The notes beneath the pieces were generated by a model. The model worked only from the letters and a program-made list of their open reading frames with translations. It had not been told where the DNA came from and made no database searches. Both the position numbers and the translations under genes were made by a program. Below, in pieces: positions 34,547 to 42,896 of a stretch of 64,000 nucleotides of DNA (positions are counted from its first letter, which is position 1; each line of letters begins with the position of its first letter). The DNA comes from FEN-1219 sp039933105 (GTDB taxonomy: Bacteria > Pseudomonadota > Gammaproteobacteria > Steroidobacterales > Rariloculaceae): assembly GCA_039933105.1 (NCBI GenBank), contig JBDTOT010000006.1, forward strand, positions 62,001 through 126,000, given 5' to 3'.

Positions 34547-35995
34547 GTGCAATTCATTCAGCGTCTTTTGGCAGCCGCGACTGCGGCATGCCTTGCAGCC
34601 TCATTCGTCGCACCAGTCATTGCGCAGCAGGTCGTCGACCCCGGCTTCAAGAGCGTGGGCCGCGGTGCGCCCGTGGCCGGCGCGTTGCCAAACGTAACGC
34701 TTCCGTTCGGCCCTCGGGCTGCAAATGCGGATCCCGCGGAGACACAGCGGGCCGTGGAAACGCTGAACAAGGTTGGTTTCGTTGGGCCGTTCGCCTTCGG
34801 TCCGCTGCGCATCATCGCCGCACAGGACGGCAACGTGCCGGCGGGTGTGCAAGCGTTACCCGTAGACCTGTTCACGTCGAAGGACTTCTACTCGGATCGC
34901 GCGCTCTGGACAGACAAGCGCTACTTCCGTTGCAACAGCCCGCTCTCGCTCGAGTCGCAACGAGGCGCGTTGAACGGCTCGATGATCGGCAAGGATCCGC
35001 CGCGCACGGCTGCATGGGGATATTGCGATCGCGACTACCCGCGCGAAGGCATCGTGACCCCTTACAAATTCAAGACGGCGCAGGAGCACTACGAAGCGCT
35101 GCTTGCCGAAACCAAGAAGCGCGGCGGCCCCACGCAGCACACGTACAAGACGGTGCCCGGGGATATGAACGGGCGCTACGCGCCGGGCGGCTTCTTCGAC
35201 AACTGGTATTCGGCGATGCTCAAGGTGCAACTCCCGACCGTGCTGTCGGTGCTGACGCCGGAATACCAGAAGCGCTTCGTCCAGGACATGTACCACCAGG
35301 GCAATACGAACGCGCCGCAGTGGCCGTCGCAGTACTGCTGGCCCGAGGGGTTCATGCGGCGCTGGTATTCGGCCGCGATCCAGTTTCCGCAGACCTTTAT
35401 CGTGACGCCGTCGCTCGTGCACTTGGAGGCAGGCGTTGCCGACAACTTCATTACGAACATCCACGTCGGCCGCACATTCAACATGGAGGATGTCGCGAAG
35501 GGCGGGGTCCCCCGCCTGGGCCCGGCGGTGCCGCGCTGGTACGGCGAGACGATCGGCTTCTGGGACAAGGACGCACTGATCACGTGGACGTCGAACATCC
35601 AGGGGTGGGCCGGCCACGGCGTGTTCGAGTTCTCGAGCAAGCTACAGACGATCGAGATCTACTCGCCGGTGCGGGACAAGAAGGGCAACGTGACGGCGCT
35701 GAATCACGAGACGGTTTTCTATGACCCCGAGGCATTCGTCGAGCCCATCCGCATCGTGCGTAACTACGCGCGCATCTCCGGCTTCGAGCAGGGCGATCCG
35801 CCGCCGTTCATCGAGTGCATTCAGACGATCTATCCGATCAAGGGGCATTCGACGCCCGTGACGCCGGGCAGAGTCATCGAATACGAAGTGCCCGACATGT
35901 TCGGCCGGCCGTGGGCGCAAATGTGGGAGAAGTATTTCGAGCAGGGCATGAAGAAGCCGGAGCAGACCGACATCTTCGACTTCGAAAAGAAATAG
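34547..35995 (+). CDS. Long exported protein of unknown function, paralogue of 4137
   Basis: A 482-residue protein similar to the product at 4137 over nearly all its length. The signal peptide is encoded from GTG 34547 (LLAAATAACLAASFVAPVIAQ), preceded by GGGGG and six bases; an ATG at 34517 would add ten polar residues and is less likely. Shared blocks include PVDLFTSKDFYSDRALWTDK, RYFRCNSPLSLE, QYCWPEGFMRRWYSA, VGRTFNMEDVAKGGVPRLGP, GFWDKDALITWTSNIQGW and the DIFDFEKK end. It differs from 4137 mainly in a shorter, changed region after the signal peptide. The cupin gene follows after 8 bp, whereas the 4137 gene stands alone, so this copy may work with the cupin. Function unknown. Confidence 0.87.
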   Translation: MQFIQRLLAAATAACLAASFVAPVIAQQVVDPGFKSVGRGAPVAGALPNVTLPFGPRAANADPAETQRAVETLNKVGFVGPFAFGPLRIIAAQDGNVPAGVQALPVDLFTSKDFYSDRALWTDKRYFRCNSPLSLESQRGALNGSMIGKDPPRTAAWGYCDRDYPREGIVTPYKFKTAQEHYEALLAETKKRGGPTQHTYKTVPGDMNGRYAPGGFFDNWYSAMLKVQLPTVLSVLTPEYQKRFVQDMYHQGNTNAPQWPSQYCWPEGFMRRWYSAAIQFPQTFIVTPSLVHLEAGVADNFITNIHVGRTFNMEDVAKGGVPRLGPAVPRWYGETIGFWDKDALITWTSNIQGWAGHGVFEFSSKLQTIEIYSPVRDKKGNVTALNHETVFYDPEAFVEPIRIVRNYARISGFEQGDPPPFIECIQTIYPIKGHSTPVTPGRVIEYEVPDMFGRPWAQMWEKYFEQGMKKPEQTDIFDFEKK

Positions 35996-36003
35996 AAGGC
36001 CAC

Positions 36004-36480
36004 GTGAGCCACGACCACACGCCGAATTGGAAATTCGACGGCGTGCGCGTCGTGCGCTCGAGCGAGCTCGACATCAACACCCCGCAGACGGCAGGCATGA
36101 ACCGCGCGGCCGCGATTACGACCGCGCGCACGGGTGCCGAGAAGCTCTGGGCCGGCACGGTAGTCATTCACCCAAAGGCGAAGACGGGCGCGCACCACCA
36201 CGGCCCGGTCGAGAGCGTGATTTACGTGGTCAGCGGCAAGGCACGCATGCGCTGGGGCGAGAAGCTCGAGTTCATCGCCGAGGCGGGGCCGGGCGACTTC
36301 ATCTTCGTGCCGCCGTACGTTCCGCATCAAGAGATCAACGCGTCCGACACGGAGCCGCTGTCATGCGTGCTGTGTCGGTCGGGTCAGGAGCCGGTGGTAG
36401 TGAACCTCGACATACCGGTCGTCGAGAAGCCCGAGGAAGTGCACTGGGTGGACAACATCCACCCAGCACCGAAGACCTAG
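36004..36480 (+). CDS. Cupin-fold protein
   Basis: A 158-residue single-domain cupin. Motif 1 is AHHHGPVESVIYVVSGKAR, with His and Glu metal ligands, and motif 2 is GDFIFVPPYVPHQEI, with the second-shell His. There is no signal peptide, so the product stays in the cytoplasm although its operon partner is exported. Cupins include dioxygenases, isomerases and sugar-binding proteins; the exact activity is not predictable. The start GTG 36004 follows GAAGG and lies 8 bp after the stop of the gene at 34547, so they are co-transcribed. The C-terminus has VVNLDIPVVEKPEEVHWVDN, a typical ending for small bacterial cupins of unknown role. Confidence 0.88.
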   Translation: MSHDHTPNWKFDGVRVVRSSELDINTPQTAGMNRAAAITTARTGAEKLWAGTVVIHPKAKTGAHHHGPVESVIYVVSGKARMRWGEKLEFIAEAGPGDFIFVPPYVPHQEINASDTEPLSCVLCRSGQEPVVVNLDIPVVEKPEEVHWVDNIHPAPKT

Positions 36481-36499
36481 CGAGCGGCTCGCTCGGCGT

Positions 36500-37213
36500 C
36501 TATTTCTGCGCCCCGCTCGGCTCGGTGGGTACCCACGCGCACTTCTTCGCTTGCCCCAGCTGAAACAGTTCGACAGCACGCGCCGGGATGTTCATGCTCG
36601 CCACCTTCGCGCCGCCGAGTTGCTGCGTAGCCAACGCTTGTAGCACGCCCGCTTCGAGGCCGCCGCGACCTTGCATCGCGTTGGCCGCGACAGCCGCGTT
36701 AGCCACAGCGCCGGCGCCACCACCGCGACCGCCGCTCAAGGCGCCGGCCATTTGCGTCGCCGCGCCGATGCTCGCGAGCTTGTCGCCGCCGCCGCCGGCG
36801 AGTCCGCCCAGGTTTCCGAGCGCGCCTGCGGCTTGGGCGACCGTGCCCACGTCGCCGCCGGCGCCTCCGAGCGCGCCGGTTGCGGCGCCGACGGCTTGCG
36901 CCGTGCCCAAAGCCGCGCCGACGCCGCGGCCTCCGCCTAATGCAGCGCCGAGGCCGCCTGCTGCCTGGCCGAATTTCTTGAAAAGACCGCCACCCTTTTT
37001 CTTCCCTTCCTCTGCGGGAGGAGCTGCATCAGCCACGCCTTGCTGCAGCGAGGTTTGAACCGCAGGATTCGCGAGCGCCTTCGAGAGCTCGTTTTGGAGC
37101 TGATCGCAGCCGAGCGATGCGTCGGCGGTCTGCGATGTCTGCGCCGGGAGTATTTCCAATTGCGCCAGCGCGGGAGTCGTCACGACGACACACAGGGCGA
37201 TCAGAATACGCAT
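36500..37213 (-). CDS. Exported Gly/Ala-rich low-complexity protein
   Basis: A 237-residue protein with a Sec signal (LIALCVVVTTPALAQ). Residues about 80-185 are almost only Gly, Ala, Val, Leu and a few Asn/Gln in repeated short blocks (GGLGAALGGGRGVGAALG, GNLGGLAGGGGDKL). The flanks are ordinary: a Cys-containing helix LGCDQLQNELSKALANP before it, and VASMNIPARAVELFQLGQ with a Cys near the end. It looks like a structural or surface-assembling protein, perhaps amyloid-like or spanning an envelope, but no family is recognised. It is convergent with the cupin gene, 19 bp away. The low complexity is in protein and DNA (GC-rich) alike. Confidence 0.75.
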   Translation of the reverse strand: MRILIALCVVVTTPALAQLEILPAQTSQTADASLGCDQLQNELSKALANPAVQTSLQQGVADAAPPAEEGKKKGGGLFKKFGQAAGGLGAALGGGRGVGAALGTAQAVGAATGALGGAGGDVGTVAQAAGALGNLGGLAGGGGDKLASIGAATQMAGALSGGRGGGAGAVANAAVAANAMQGRGGLEAGVLQALATQQLGGAKVASMNIPARAVELFQLGQAKKCAWVPTEPSGAQK

Positions 37214-37308
37214 GCATCTCTCCTAGTCATTGTTTGTCTAGTTCGCTAGTGAGGGCGGGGGAAGTCTGCTCCGGTCCCGGTACGCGCGCAACGGTTGGCA
37301 GGTACCGT

Positions 37309-38079
37309 TCAACGTTTGCGGGCGGTGGCGTACACCTCGATCCACGAGACGTTGGTGCAGCCGGCCGTGCCGTGCCCGCCCCCCGGCATCAGGTCGACGT
37401 AACCGACCTCGTCCACGCGGCTCAAATCCGGGTTGTTGACCTCGAGCTTCACGACCACTTTCTCGGGGTCGAGCTGGAACCAGCGCTGGTCGTCGAACGT
37501 GACCTCGGACACCACGAAGTTGCCGGTGAAGCCGTTCGTTCCGACCATGCGCCGCTGCGGGCTCTGGAATGTTTGGCTGCCGACGAGCAGCGTGCCGTCG
37601 GCGAGTTTGACCACCGGATGCAGCACGTGCAGGTTTTCCGTACGCGTGCGCCAACGCATTCGCGTGAGCCCGGTGAGATCGAGGTACGAGCCCTTGTACT
37701 TCAGTGTCAGCGCCACGGGCGACGTCGTGAAACCGTTCCAGACATCGGCAACGCCGTTGTGTGACGTGACCTGAATGTTCGCGGCATCCGGGCCGTAGAC
37801 CTTCAGCTCGAGATCCTTGTTCGTAAGCGCCGCCGACGTGATGCGGCGATTCTCATCGGTCAGAGGCCCCGTGTGCGGCGGCTGCTGCCACACCTCGCGG
37901 AACAACAGCGGCGGCGTCTCGGCATCGTGCTCGAGGAACCCGGGATTCGTGGCGTTCGGCTGCGCGGCTGCGGCCGTCTGCGCGAGTGCGCCGTGCCCCC
38001 ATGTGATTAAGATCAACGGCGTCGCGGCGCTCAGTGCCGCACGAAACCATGTACGAGAGAGAAAGCAGTTCGACTTCAT
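37309..38079 (-). CDS. Exported beta-rich protein of unknown function
   Basis: A 256-residue protein with a Sec signal (AATPLILITWGHGALAQ). The mature protein is rich in predicted strands: FREVWQQPPHTGPLTDE, LELKVYGPDAANIQVTS, ALTLKYKGSYLDLTGLTRMR, KLADGTLLVG, FVVSEVTFDDQRWFQL and GYVDLMPGGGHGTAGCTNVS. This suggests a jelly-roll or concanavalin-like fold as in exported sugar-binding or glycoside-hydrolase-related proteins, but I cannot name a family and see no sure catalytic pair. The ATG follows CCGGGGGAACACA. Its ATG overlaps the stop of the frame-2 portion of the broken gene upstream (ATGA), so the two were probably once coupled. Confidence 0.8.
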   Translation of the reverse strand: MKSNCFLSRTWFRAALSAATPLILITWGHGALAQTAAAAQPNATNPGFLEHDAETPPLLFREVWQQPPHTGPLTDENRRITSAALTNKDLELKVYGPDAANIQVTSHNGVADVWNGFTTSPVALTLKYKGSYLDLTGLTRMRWRTRTENLHVLHPVVKLADGTLLVGSQTFQSPQRRMVGTNGFTGNFVVSEVTFDDQRWFQLDPEKVVVKLEVNNPDLSRVDEVGYVDLMPGGGHGTAGCTNVSWIEVYATARKR

Positions 38080-38340
38080 TGTGTTCCCCCGGAGTGCAAG
38101 CTGACTGATGCGCGATCGGTGCCGTAGTGTGCGCCGCTGACGGTGCGGTGCGACAGATACGCCCAGTGCCCGTCACGTTTCGCATAAACCTTTTCGTACC
38201 ACACCGAGAACCAGCGGCGCCCCTCGGGCGAGCCTGGGATGTGGCCGACGTACGTGCGCGGATGTTTGAGCGTGGCTGGTAGCTGTAGCGAAGAGCGTGC
38301 CGGCGATCGCGGCAAAAGACGCCAGTCTGAACGCGTTCAT
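38076..38340 (-). pseudogene. Frameshifted exported protein, SnoaL-like C-terminus
   Basis: An ATG at 38338-38340, preceded by GGGGGGACTAGAGC, opens a good signal peptide (AFRLASFAAIAGTLFATA, then TSHAQ). That frame then meets a stop. From about 38270 the next frame carries a plausible mature sequence, TYVGHIPGSPEGRRWFSVWY followed by EKVYAKRDGHWAYLSHRTVSG, ending in a TGA that overlaps the ATG of the gene at 37309. Signal and mature parts are thus one base out of frame. The mature part resembles the C-terminal strands of SnoaL/NTF2-like proteins and is only about 60 residues, so an internal deletion is also possible. It may be a decayed gene or a sequence error. Confidence 0.5.
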
Positions 38341-38435
38341 GCTCTAGTCCCCCCGGCTACGGCGTGTGCGCCGAGGAATTTGAGCATGGGGCACCATGGC
38401 AGTCCAGCGGTGCCAAGTCGTCGTAGACTCGCGGC

Positions 38436-38921
38436 ATGGCGAAGACGCTGGCCAAGACCACACGCGCAACGAAGCACCTTACGCAGGCGGGTGTTCCGTT
38501 CACGGTTCACGCCTACGACTACGACCCTGATGCGGCCCGCATCGGGCTACAGGCCGCGGAGGCGCTGGGCGAGCCACCAGACCGCGTGCTGAAGACGTTG
38601 ATGACGTTCGTGGACGACAAGCCGGCGTGCGTGATCGTGCCCTCGGACCGCGAGGTGGCGATGAAGAAGCTCGCCGCGGCCTTGGGCGGCAAATCGGCGC
38701 GGACCATGCCGCCCGCCGATGCCGAGCGCATTTCCGGCTACAAGGTCGGCGGCATCAGCCCGTTCGGGCAGACGCGCGTCATACCCGTGGCGATCGACGC
38801 GTCGGCCATGGCGCACGATGCCGTGTACGTCAACGCGGGCCAGCGCGGCTGGCAGCTACGGTTGCGCCCTCACGACGTTGCCGCCGTGCTGCGAGCCGTC
38901 GTCGCGGCTGTCGTGGCGTGA
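38436..38921 (+). CDS. ybaK: YbaK-type Cys-tRNA(Pro) deacylase
   Basis: A 161-residue cytoplasmic protein of the YbaK/EbsC family, which hydrolyses Cys-tRNA(Pro) mischarged by prolyl-tRNA synthetase. Typical sequence: LTQAGVPFTVHAYDYDPDA, the catalytic-region VLKTLMTFVDDKPACVIVPS (Lys of RVLKTL), KKLAAALGGKSARTMPPADA and KVGGISPFGQ. Length matches the family. The last 52 bases overlap the end of the convergent MFS gene at 38870. The ATG at 38436 has a weak ribosome-binding site. Confidence 0.94.
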   Translation: MAKTLAKTTRATKHLTQAGVPFTVHAYDYDPDAARIGLQAAEALGEPPDRVLKTLMTFVDDKPACVIVPSDREVAMKKLAAALGGKSARTMPPADAERISGYKVGGISPFGQTRVIPVAIDASAMAHDAVYVNAGQRGWQLRLRPHDVAAVLRAVVAAVVA

Positions 38922-40087
38922 GCGCTTAGTTGCTTCGAGAAGAACCACGCGAGCAGTAGCAACGCCAACCCCGAGAAGACGAAGCTCCCCGTGTAGCCGA
39001 CCGCTGCAATCGCGCGGCCGAACAGCGCGACACCGATGGCCTGCCCGCAGAACAAGCTCAGCGCGAAAGCCGAGATGGCGGTGCCGCGTGCGCGCGGGTA
39101 CATCTCCGTCGCTTTCGTCTGCAGCGTGTTGTGCAGCATGTAGAAGCCGAAACCGCCGAGCGCGCACAGCGGCCCCGTCAGCTGCCAGAGCGGTGAGAAC
39201 GGTAGGCACTCGTAGAACACGAGAAAAACGGCTGCGGCGCCTAGGACCAGGCCGATCTCGCCCAATCGCCGCAAGAGCTTTCGCACGAGCAGGGTGTAGA
39301 GCAAACCGCCAATGCCGAATCCAGCCAGCATCGCGCCGATGATCAGATACGAAAGATCGAAGGTCTGCTTCAGCCACGCACCGACGTAGGCAAAGCTCCC
39401 GTAGAAGAGCGCGCCTTCCAGGAACACCGTCAACAGAATCGTTCGCACCCAGGGCACGCGAAAGATTTCCTGGTAGGTGCGTAGGAAATGCTCGGTGGTC
39501 TCCGTCCTTTGTGCACGGCCGCTCTGGCGCTCGCGGCGGTCGAGGCGAAGCAGCGCGACGGCCACCACCAGAAAGGTGGCCGTGAGCACGTAGAACACTT
39601 CCCGCCAGCTCAGCCACTCGGCCACCGCTCCGCCGAGTGCGGGGCCCAGGATCTGGCCGCTCACGCTGAAGCTGATGAAGCGCGCGAGCGTCGATTGGCG
39701 ATGTTCGTAGGTGGAGTGATCGCCGATCCACGCAATCGACACGGGAATGATGCCGGCCGCGCCTATTCCGGCAATGAAGCGCAGCACCGTCAACCACGTC
39801 AGCGTCGGCGCGAGTGCTGAGCCGAGCGAGCCCACGCAGGCGATCAGCATCGCTACGGCGACGGTTCTGAGCCGGCCCACCCGGTCGCCGAGCGGGCCGT
39901 GAACGATCTGAAACAAGCCGTACGAAAGCGTGAACGCCGTGACCACGATGGACGCGACGGTGGGAGCCACCGAGAAGTCTTCGGCCAGCGTGGGCAGCAG
40001 CGCGTCGAACATGCGCAGATTTGCGCCGGAAATAAATGCGGCGCTGGCGAGGAACGGGAACGCGGGAATTTCGCGGGTCGCGGTCAA
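38870..40087 (-). CDS. MFS transporter, drug-efflux type
   Basis: A 405-residue protein with twelve predicted helices. It resembles the drug:proton antiporter branch: motif A is GPLGDRVGRLRTV, and helix 5 region GQILGPALGGAVAEWLSWR is motif C, typical of antiporters. FYVLTATFLVVAVALLRLDR and TLQTKATEMYPRARGTAISA follow. The start is a TTG at 40085-40087 (MTATREIPAFPFLAS) that overlaps the TGA of the aminotransferase gene, so expression is coupled; no ATG or GTG fits. It likely exports a product related to the aminotransferase, but the substrate is unknown. The 3' end overlaps ybaK by 52 bp, on the opposite strand. Confidence 0.9.
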   Translation of the reverse strand: MTATREIPAFPFLASAAFISGANLRMFDALLPTLAEDFSVAPTVASIVVTAFTLSYGLFQIVHGPLGDRVGRLRTVAVAMLIACVGSLGSALAPTLTWLTVLRFIAGIGAAGIIPVSIAWIGDHSTYEHRQSTLARFISFSVSGQILGPALGGAVAEWLSWREVFYVLTATFLVVAVALLRLDRRERQSGRAQRTETTEHFLRTYQEIFRVPWVRTILLTVFLEGALFYGSFAYVGAWLKQTFDLSYLIIGAMLAGFGIGGLLYTLLVRKLLRRLGEIGLVLGAAAVFLVFYECLPFSPLWQLTGPLCALGGFGFYMLHNTLQTKATEMYPRARGTAISAFALSLFCGQAIGVALFGRAIAAVGYTGSFVFSGLALLLLAWFFSKQLSAHATTAATTARSTAATS

Positions 40088-41211
40088 CCCATCGCCTGCG
40101 TGAGTGCCTTCGTCAAACGCGCCACCGTTGCGTCCACGTCGCCAAGCTTGTCGAGCCCGAAGAGGCCGATGCGAAACGCGCGGTAGTCGGCGGGCTCGCC
40201 GCACTGGAGCGGAACGCCGGCCGCGACCTGTGCGCCGGCCTTCGCGAAGCGCGGCACCATGTCGGCCGCTTGCGTGTACGAGACGACGACGCATGGCGCC
40301 TCGAACCCCGCGCCGGCGACGCTCGGTAATCCGCGTTCCTTGAACAGGGCGCGCACTCGTCGGCCGAGCTCGATCTGCCGTTCGCGCAGTTTCTCGAAGC
40401 CGAACTTCTCAGTCTCGATCATCAGGTCGCGCAGGCGACGCAGGCTGTCGGTCGGCAGCGTGGCGTAGTACGCGTGGCCGCCGCCTTCGTACGTTTCCAT
40501 GATCTTGAGCCACTGCGCGAGATCCATCGCGAAGCTCGTGCTCTTCGTAGTCGTAACGCGCTCGCGTGCGCGTTCGCTCAACATCACGAGCCCCGCGCCC
40601 GGCGTGCCGGACCAGCCTTTCTGCGGCGCGCTGATCAGCACGTCGACGCCCGTCGCCTCCATGTTCACCCACAGCGTGCCGGACGCGATGCAGTCGAGCA
40701 CGAACAACCCGCCGACGGCGTGTACCGCAGCGGCGACACGCTTCAGGTAATCATCGGGCAGCAGAATGCCAGACGCGGTCTCCACGTGCGGCGCGAACAC
40801 GAGGTCGGGGCGCTCTTTGCCGATGAGTGCCTCCACTTCTTCGATCGGAGCGGGCACCCAGGGCGAATCCGTCGCGGTGCCGGTGCGGCGCGCTTGCAGC
40901 ACGGAGGCGGCGGACGGGATGCCGCCGGCCTCGAAGATCTGCGTCCAGCGATAGCTGAACCAGCCGTTGCGTAAGATCAGGCAGCGTTTGCCCGTGGCGA
41001 GTTGCCGCGCGACGGCTTCCATGCCGTAAGTGCCGCCGCCGGGAACGATGGCGACCGAGCGTGCGCCGTAGACCTTCTTCAAGGTGGCCGAGATGTCGCG
41101 CATCACGCCCTGGAAGCTCGCCGACATGTGGTTCAGCGAGCGGTCGGTGAAAACGACCGAGAATTCGAGCAAGCCGTCGGGATCGACAGCCGAGATGGGG
41201 TTCGTGGGCAT
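40084..41211 (-). CDS. Class V aminotransferase (phosphonate/alanine-glyoxylate type)
   Basis: A 375-residue PLP enzyme of aminotransferase class V, fold type I. The Schiff-base lysine is Lys198 in SAPQKGWSGTPGAG. FVLDCIASGTLWVNM precedes it as expected, and VPGGGTYGMEAVARQL binds the cofactor phosphate. The nearest families are 2-aminoethylphosphonate-pyruvate and alanine- or serine-glyoxylate aminotransferases, so it probably moves an amino group to pyruvate or glyoxylate; the donor is not certain. The ATG at 41209-41211 was preferred to one at 41226 because GGAG lies seven bases upstream. The following MFS gene starts inside the stop codon. Confidence 0.9.
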   Translation of the reverse strand: MPTNPISAVDPDGLLEFSVVFTDRSLNHMSASFQGVMRDISATLKKVYGARSVAIVPGGGTYGMEAVARQLATGKRCLILRNGWFSYRWTQIFEAGGIPSAASVLQARRTGTATDSPWVPAPIEEVEALIGKERPDLVFAPHVETASGILLPDDYLKRVAAAVHAVGGLFVLDCIASGTLWVNMEATGVDVLISAPQKGWSGTPGAGLVMLSERARERVTTTKSTSFAMDLAQWLKIMETYEGGGHAYYATLPTDSLRRLRDLMIETEKFGFEKLRERQIELGRRVRALFKERGLPSVAGAGFEAPCVVVSYTQAADMVPRFAKAGAQVAAGVPLQCGEPADYRAFRIGLFGLDKLGDVDATVARLTKALTQAMG

Positions 41212-41235
41212 CCGTGCGCTCCGCATCGAGCAGGT

Positions 41236-41538
41236 TTATGGGGGCGCTAGCATACCGCGGCGGCCTCGAGCCCGTGATCCCGCGTTCAAGGCAAGGAGGG
41301 TGCTGCTGCGGGCGGGGATACGGCGTCGCACGCGGACACGTCGCGTCATATGCTCGGCCGTCTGCTTCAAGGCTTGCAGCTGCGCGTTGATCTCGTCGCG
41401 CATGCCGCGAATCTCTTCGTGCATGGCGCGCGCATCCTCGATGGTTTGCTGCTGCCGAAATTCGGCGAACAGGTAGCCGCCGGCGGCCGACGCGATCATC
41501 AGTGCGGAGAGGGCGGCGTAGGAGCGCAGCGCGCGCAC
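41236..41538 (-). CDS. Small membrane-anchored coiled-coil protein
   Basis: A 100-residue protein. The N-terminus has one hydrophobic helix (YAALSALMIASAAGGYLF), followed by a charged coiled-coil stretch (EDARAMHEEIRGMRDEINAQ) and an Arg-rich tail. Start is GTG at 41536-41538. I do not recognise a family. Amphipathic heptads make a real protein more likely than chance, but the tail looks less protein-like, and the gene may be shorter. It is 24 bp from the aminotransferase start and on the same strand, and could be the first gene of that unit. Confidence 0.5.
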   Translation of the reverse strand: MRALRSYAALSALMIASAAGGYLFAEFRQQQTIEDARAMHEEIRGMRDEINAQLQALKQTAEHMTRRVRVRRRIPARSSTLLALNAGSRARGRRGMLAPP

Positions 41539-41565
41539 GTCCCGCGCGTTTTACATAGTCGAACG

Positions 41566-42387
41566 CTACGGCGACGGAGGCGTGAGGATGAACTTGCCGT
41601 CGACGATGGGGTTGCGCTCCTCGCCCTCGCAGTCCTCGTACACCATGCGGTGGATCTGAGTGACACGCTGGTACTTGCGCTTCATGTGCCACGGTGCCGT
41701 GAGGTTCTTGGGGTCGGTGATCGTGATCTCATTCTCCAAGAGATCCTTGTTCCGCATTCGGATGCGCTCGTTGAAGTGCGCGTCCGCGCTTAAAGTAGCG
41801 ATCATCTGCGACTCTTCGATGCCGCCGAACGCAATCACGGCGGAGCCCTCGCGTCCCGGGAACGCGGATTTCACCGCGATGGTGTCGACTACGAGTGTGT
41901 CGCCTTCCCAATGGCCGATCGAATCGCCCCACGGCGTGGGCCACAGGTCGTCCTTGCCGGGATGCTCGCGTCCGTCCGTGTATATGTGGCGAATCTCGCG
42001 GCTCGAGAAGATCAGCGCCGTCTCGTTGCGTGTAGGCAGAATCTCGAACATCAACGGCGACTCGAGCATCACCGTCGGATAGCCGAACGTGCAGGCTGTC
42101 ACCGCGCCGCCGGGATCTTTGCCCTGGCGCATGGCGTCCATGGCCGCGCGTTGTCCCGCGACTATTCTGTCGATGACCGCTTGAGATTCAGGGGTGAGCG
42201 GCGGCGACCATTCGAGCTCCTTCAATACTTGTTCGAGTGGTTCGTAGAAACCGCCATCGGGGCTCGGCGTGGCGCCGACGTTCTCCCACTGGCCCGCCCA
42301 GTCCGGCGGTTGCGCCGGCGTGCACGCCGTGGCCACGCACGCGCCGAGCAGCGCCGCCGCGGTGCGCGTCGGCCGACGTCGGTTCAC
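41566..42387 (-). CDS. WEGDT-motif lipoprotein, copy 5
   Basis: A 273-residue exported member of the WEGDT family. The N-terminus AALLGACVATACTPAQ contains lipobox candidates (LLGAC, VATAC), so it is probably a lipoprotein, unlike the other copies. Family features: PDWAGQWENVG, TACTFGYPTVML, RHIYTDGREHPG, DSIGHWEGDTLVVDTIAV, HFNERIRMRNKDLL, ITDPKNLTAPWHMKR and MVYEDCEGEE. The Cys at the end is in the DCEGEE variant. The start GTG overlaps the stop of the upstream DUF6152 gene (GTGA), so the pair is coupled in the order DUF6152-WEGDT as at 18307. Confidence 0.87.
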   Translation of the reverse strand: MNRRRPTRTAAALLGACVATACTPAQPPDWAGQWENVGATPSPDGGFYEPLEQVLKELEWSPPLTPESQAVIDRIVAGQRAAMDAMRQGKDPGGAVTACTFGYPTVMLESPLMFEILPTRNETALIFSSREIRHIYTDGREHPGKDDLWPTPWGDSIGHWEGDTLVVDTIAVKSAFPGREGSAVIAFGGIEESQMIATLSADAHFNERIRMRNKDLLENEITITDPKNLTAPWHMKRKYQRVTQIHRMVYEDCEGEERNPIVDGKFILTPPSP

Positions 42388-42785
42388 TTGCGTGGCTCCG
42401 GTCGCGCGGGCGGCGCGCTGCCGATCAACGGCCCGGTCGGGCCGGTGCCGGAGAGGTACTGGCCGCCGTTGTCGCCGTCGACGAGCGGATGGATGTTCAA
42501 CGTGACCTGATCGCCGGGCTTCAACGTCCCCGGGCGCCACCCCGTGCGCGACAGATGCTCGGGGCTCGTCATCTCGATGCTCCACTCGCTTTCGGCGCCC
42601 TGGTCGTTCTTCACGAGCACTTGGATGAAAACGTGCGGGTTCGTCCAGCGCAGCTCTTTCACGGCGCCTTTGAGCGCGAGCGTTTTCGTCTGGTCGAACA
42701 TGGCGAAGGAGTGGTGGGCGAGCGCGGCGCCCGTGGCGACCAGCAGCGCGATTACGACCGAGGCGCGGGACAACAGCGTGTTCAT
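42384..42785 (-). CDS. DUF6152-type exported small protein, copy 4
   Basis: A 133-residue protein with signal peptide ending GAALA directly before HHSFAMFD. Family features are KTLALKGAVKELRWTNPHVF, IQVLVKNDQGAESEWSIEM and SPEHLSRTGWRPGTLKPGD. The usual RARDGS segment is replaced by HPLVDGDNGGQYLSGTG and the tail is Pro-rich, so this is the most divergent copy. The ATG is at 42783-42785. Its stop overlaps the GTG of the WEGDT lipoprotein gene. It is divergent from the superoxide dismutase gene at 42897, with 111 bp between the starts. Confidence 0.87.
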   Translation of the reverse strand: MNTLLSRASVVIALLVATGAALAHHSFAMFDQTKTLALKGAVKELRWTNPHVFIQVLVKNDQGAESEWSIEMTSPEHLSRTGWRPGTLKPGDQVTLNIHPLVDGDNGGQYLSGTGPTGPLIGSAPPARPEPRK

Positions 42786-42896
42786 CGTTTGAAGTATATG
42801 CTCGTAGTGCGATTGGCCCATTGCTCAAATCGTCTGCGGCCGACGAGTGGCTCGCCGGCCGGGGTGAAACTACCTGTATTGCACATGGAGATTCGC

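Noticed and set aside
36481..36495. Short inverted repeat CGAGCG/CGCTCG after the cupin gene
   Set aside because: Six-base stem with no T-run; too weak to call a terminator.
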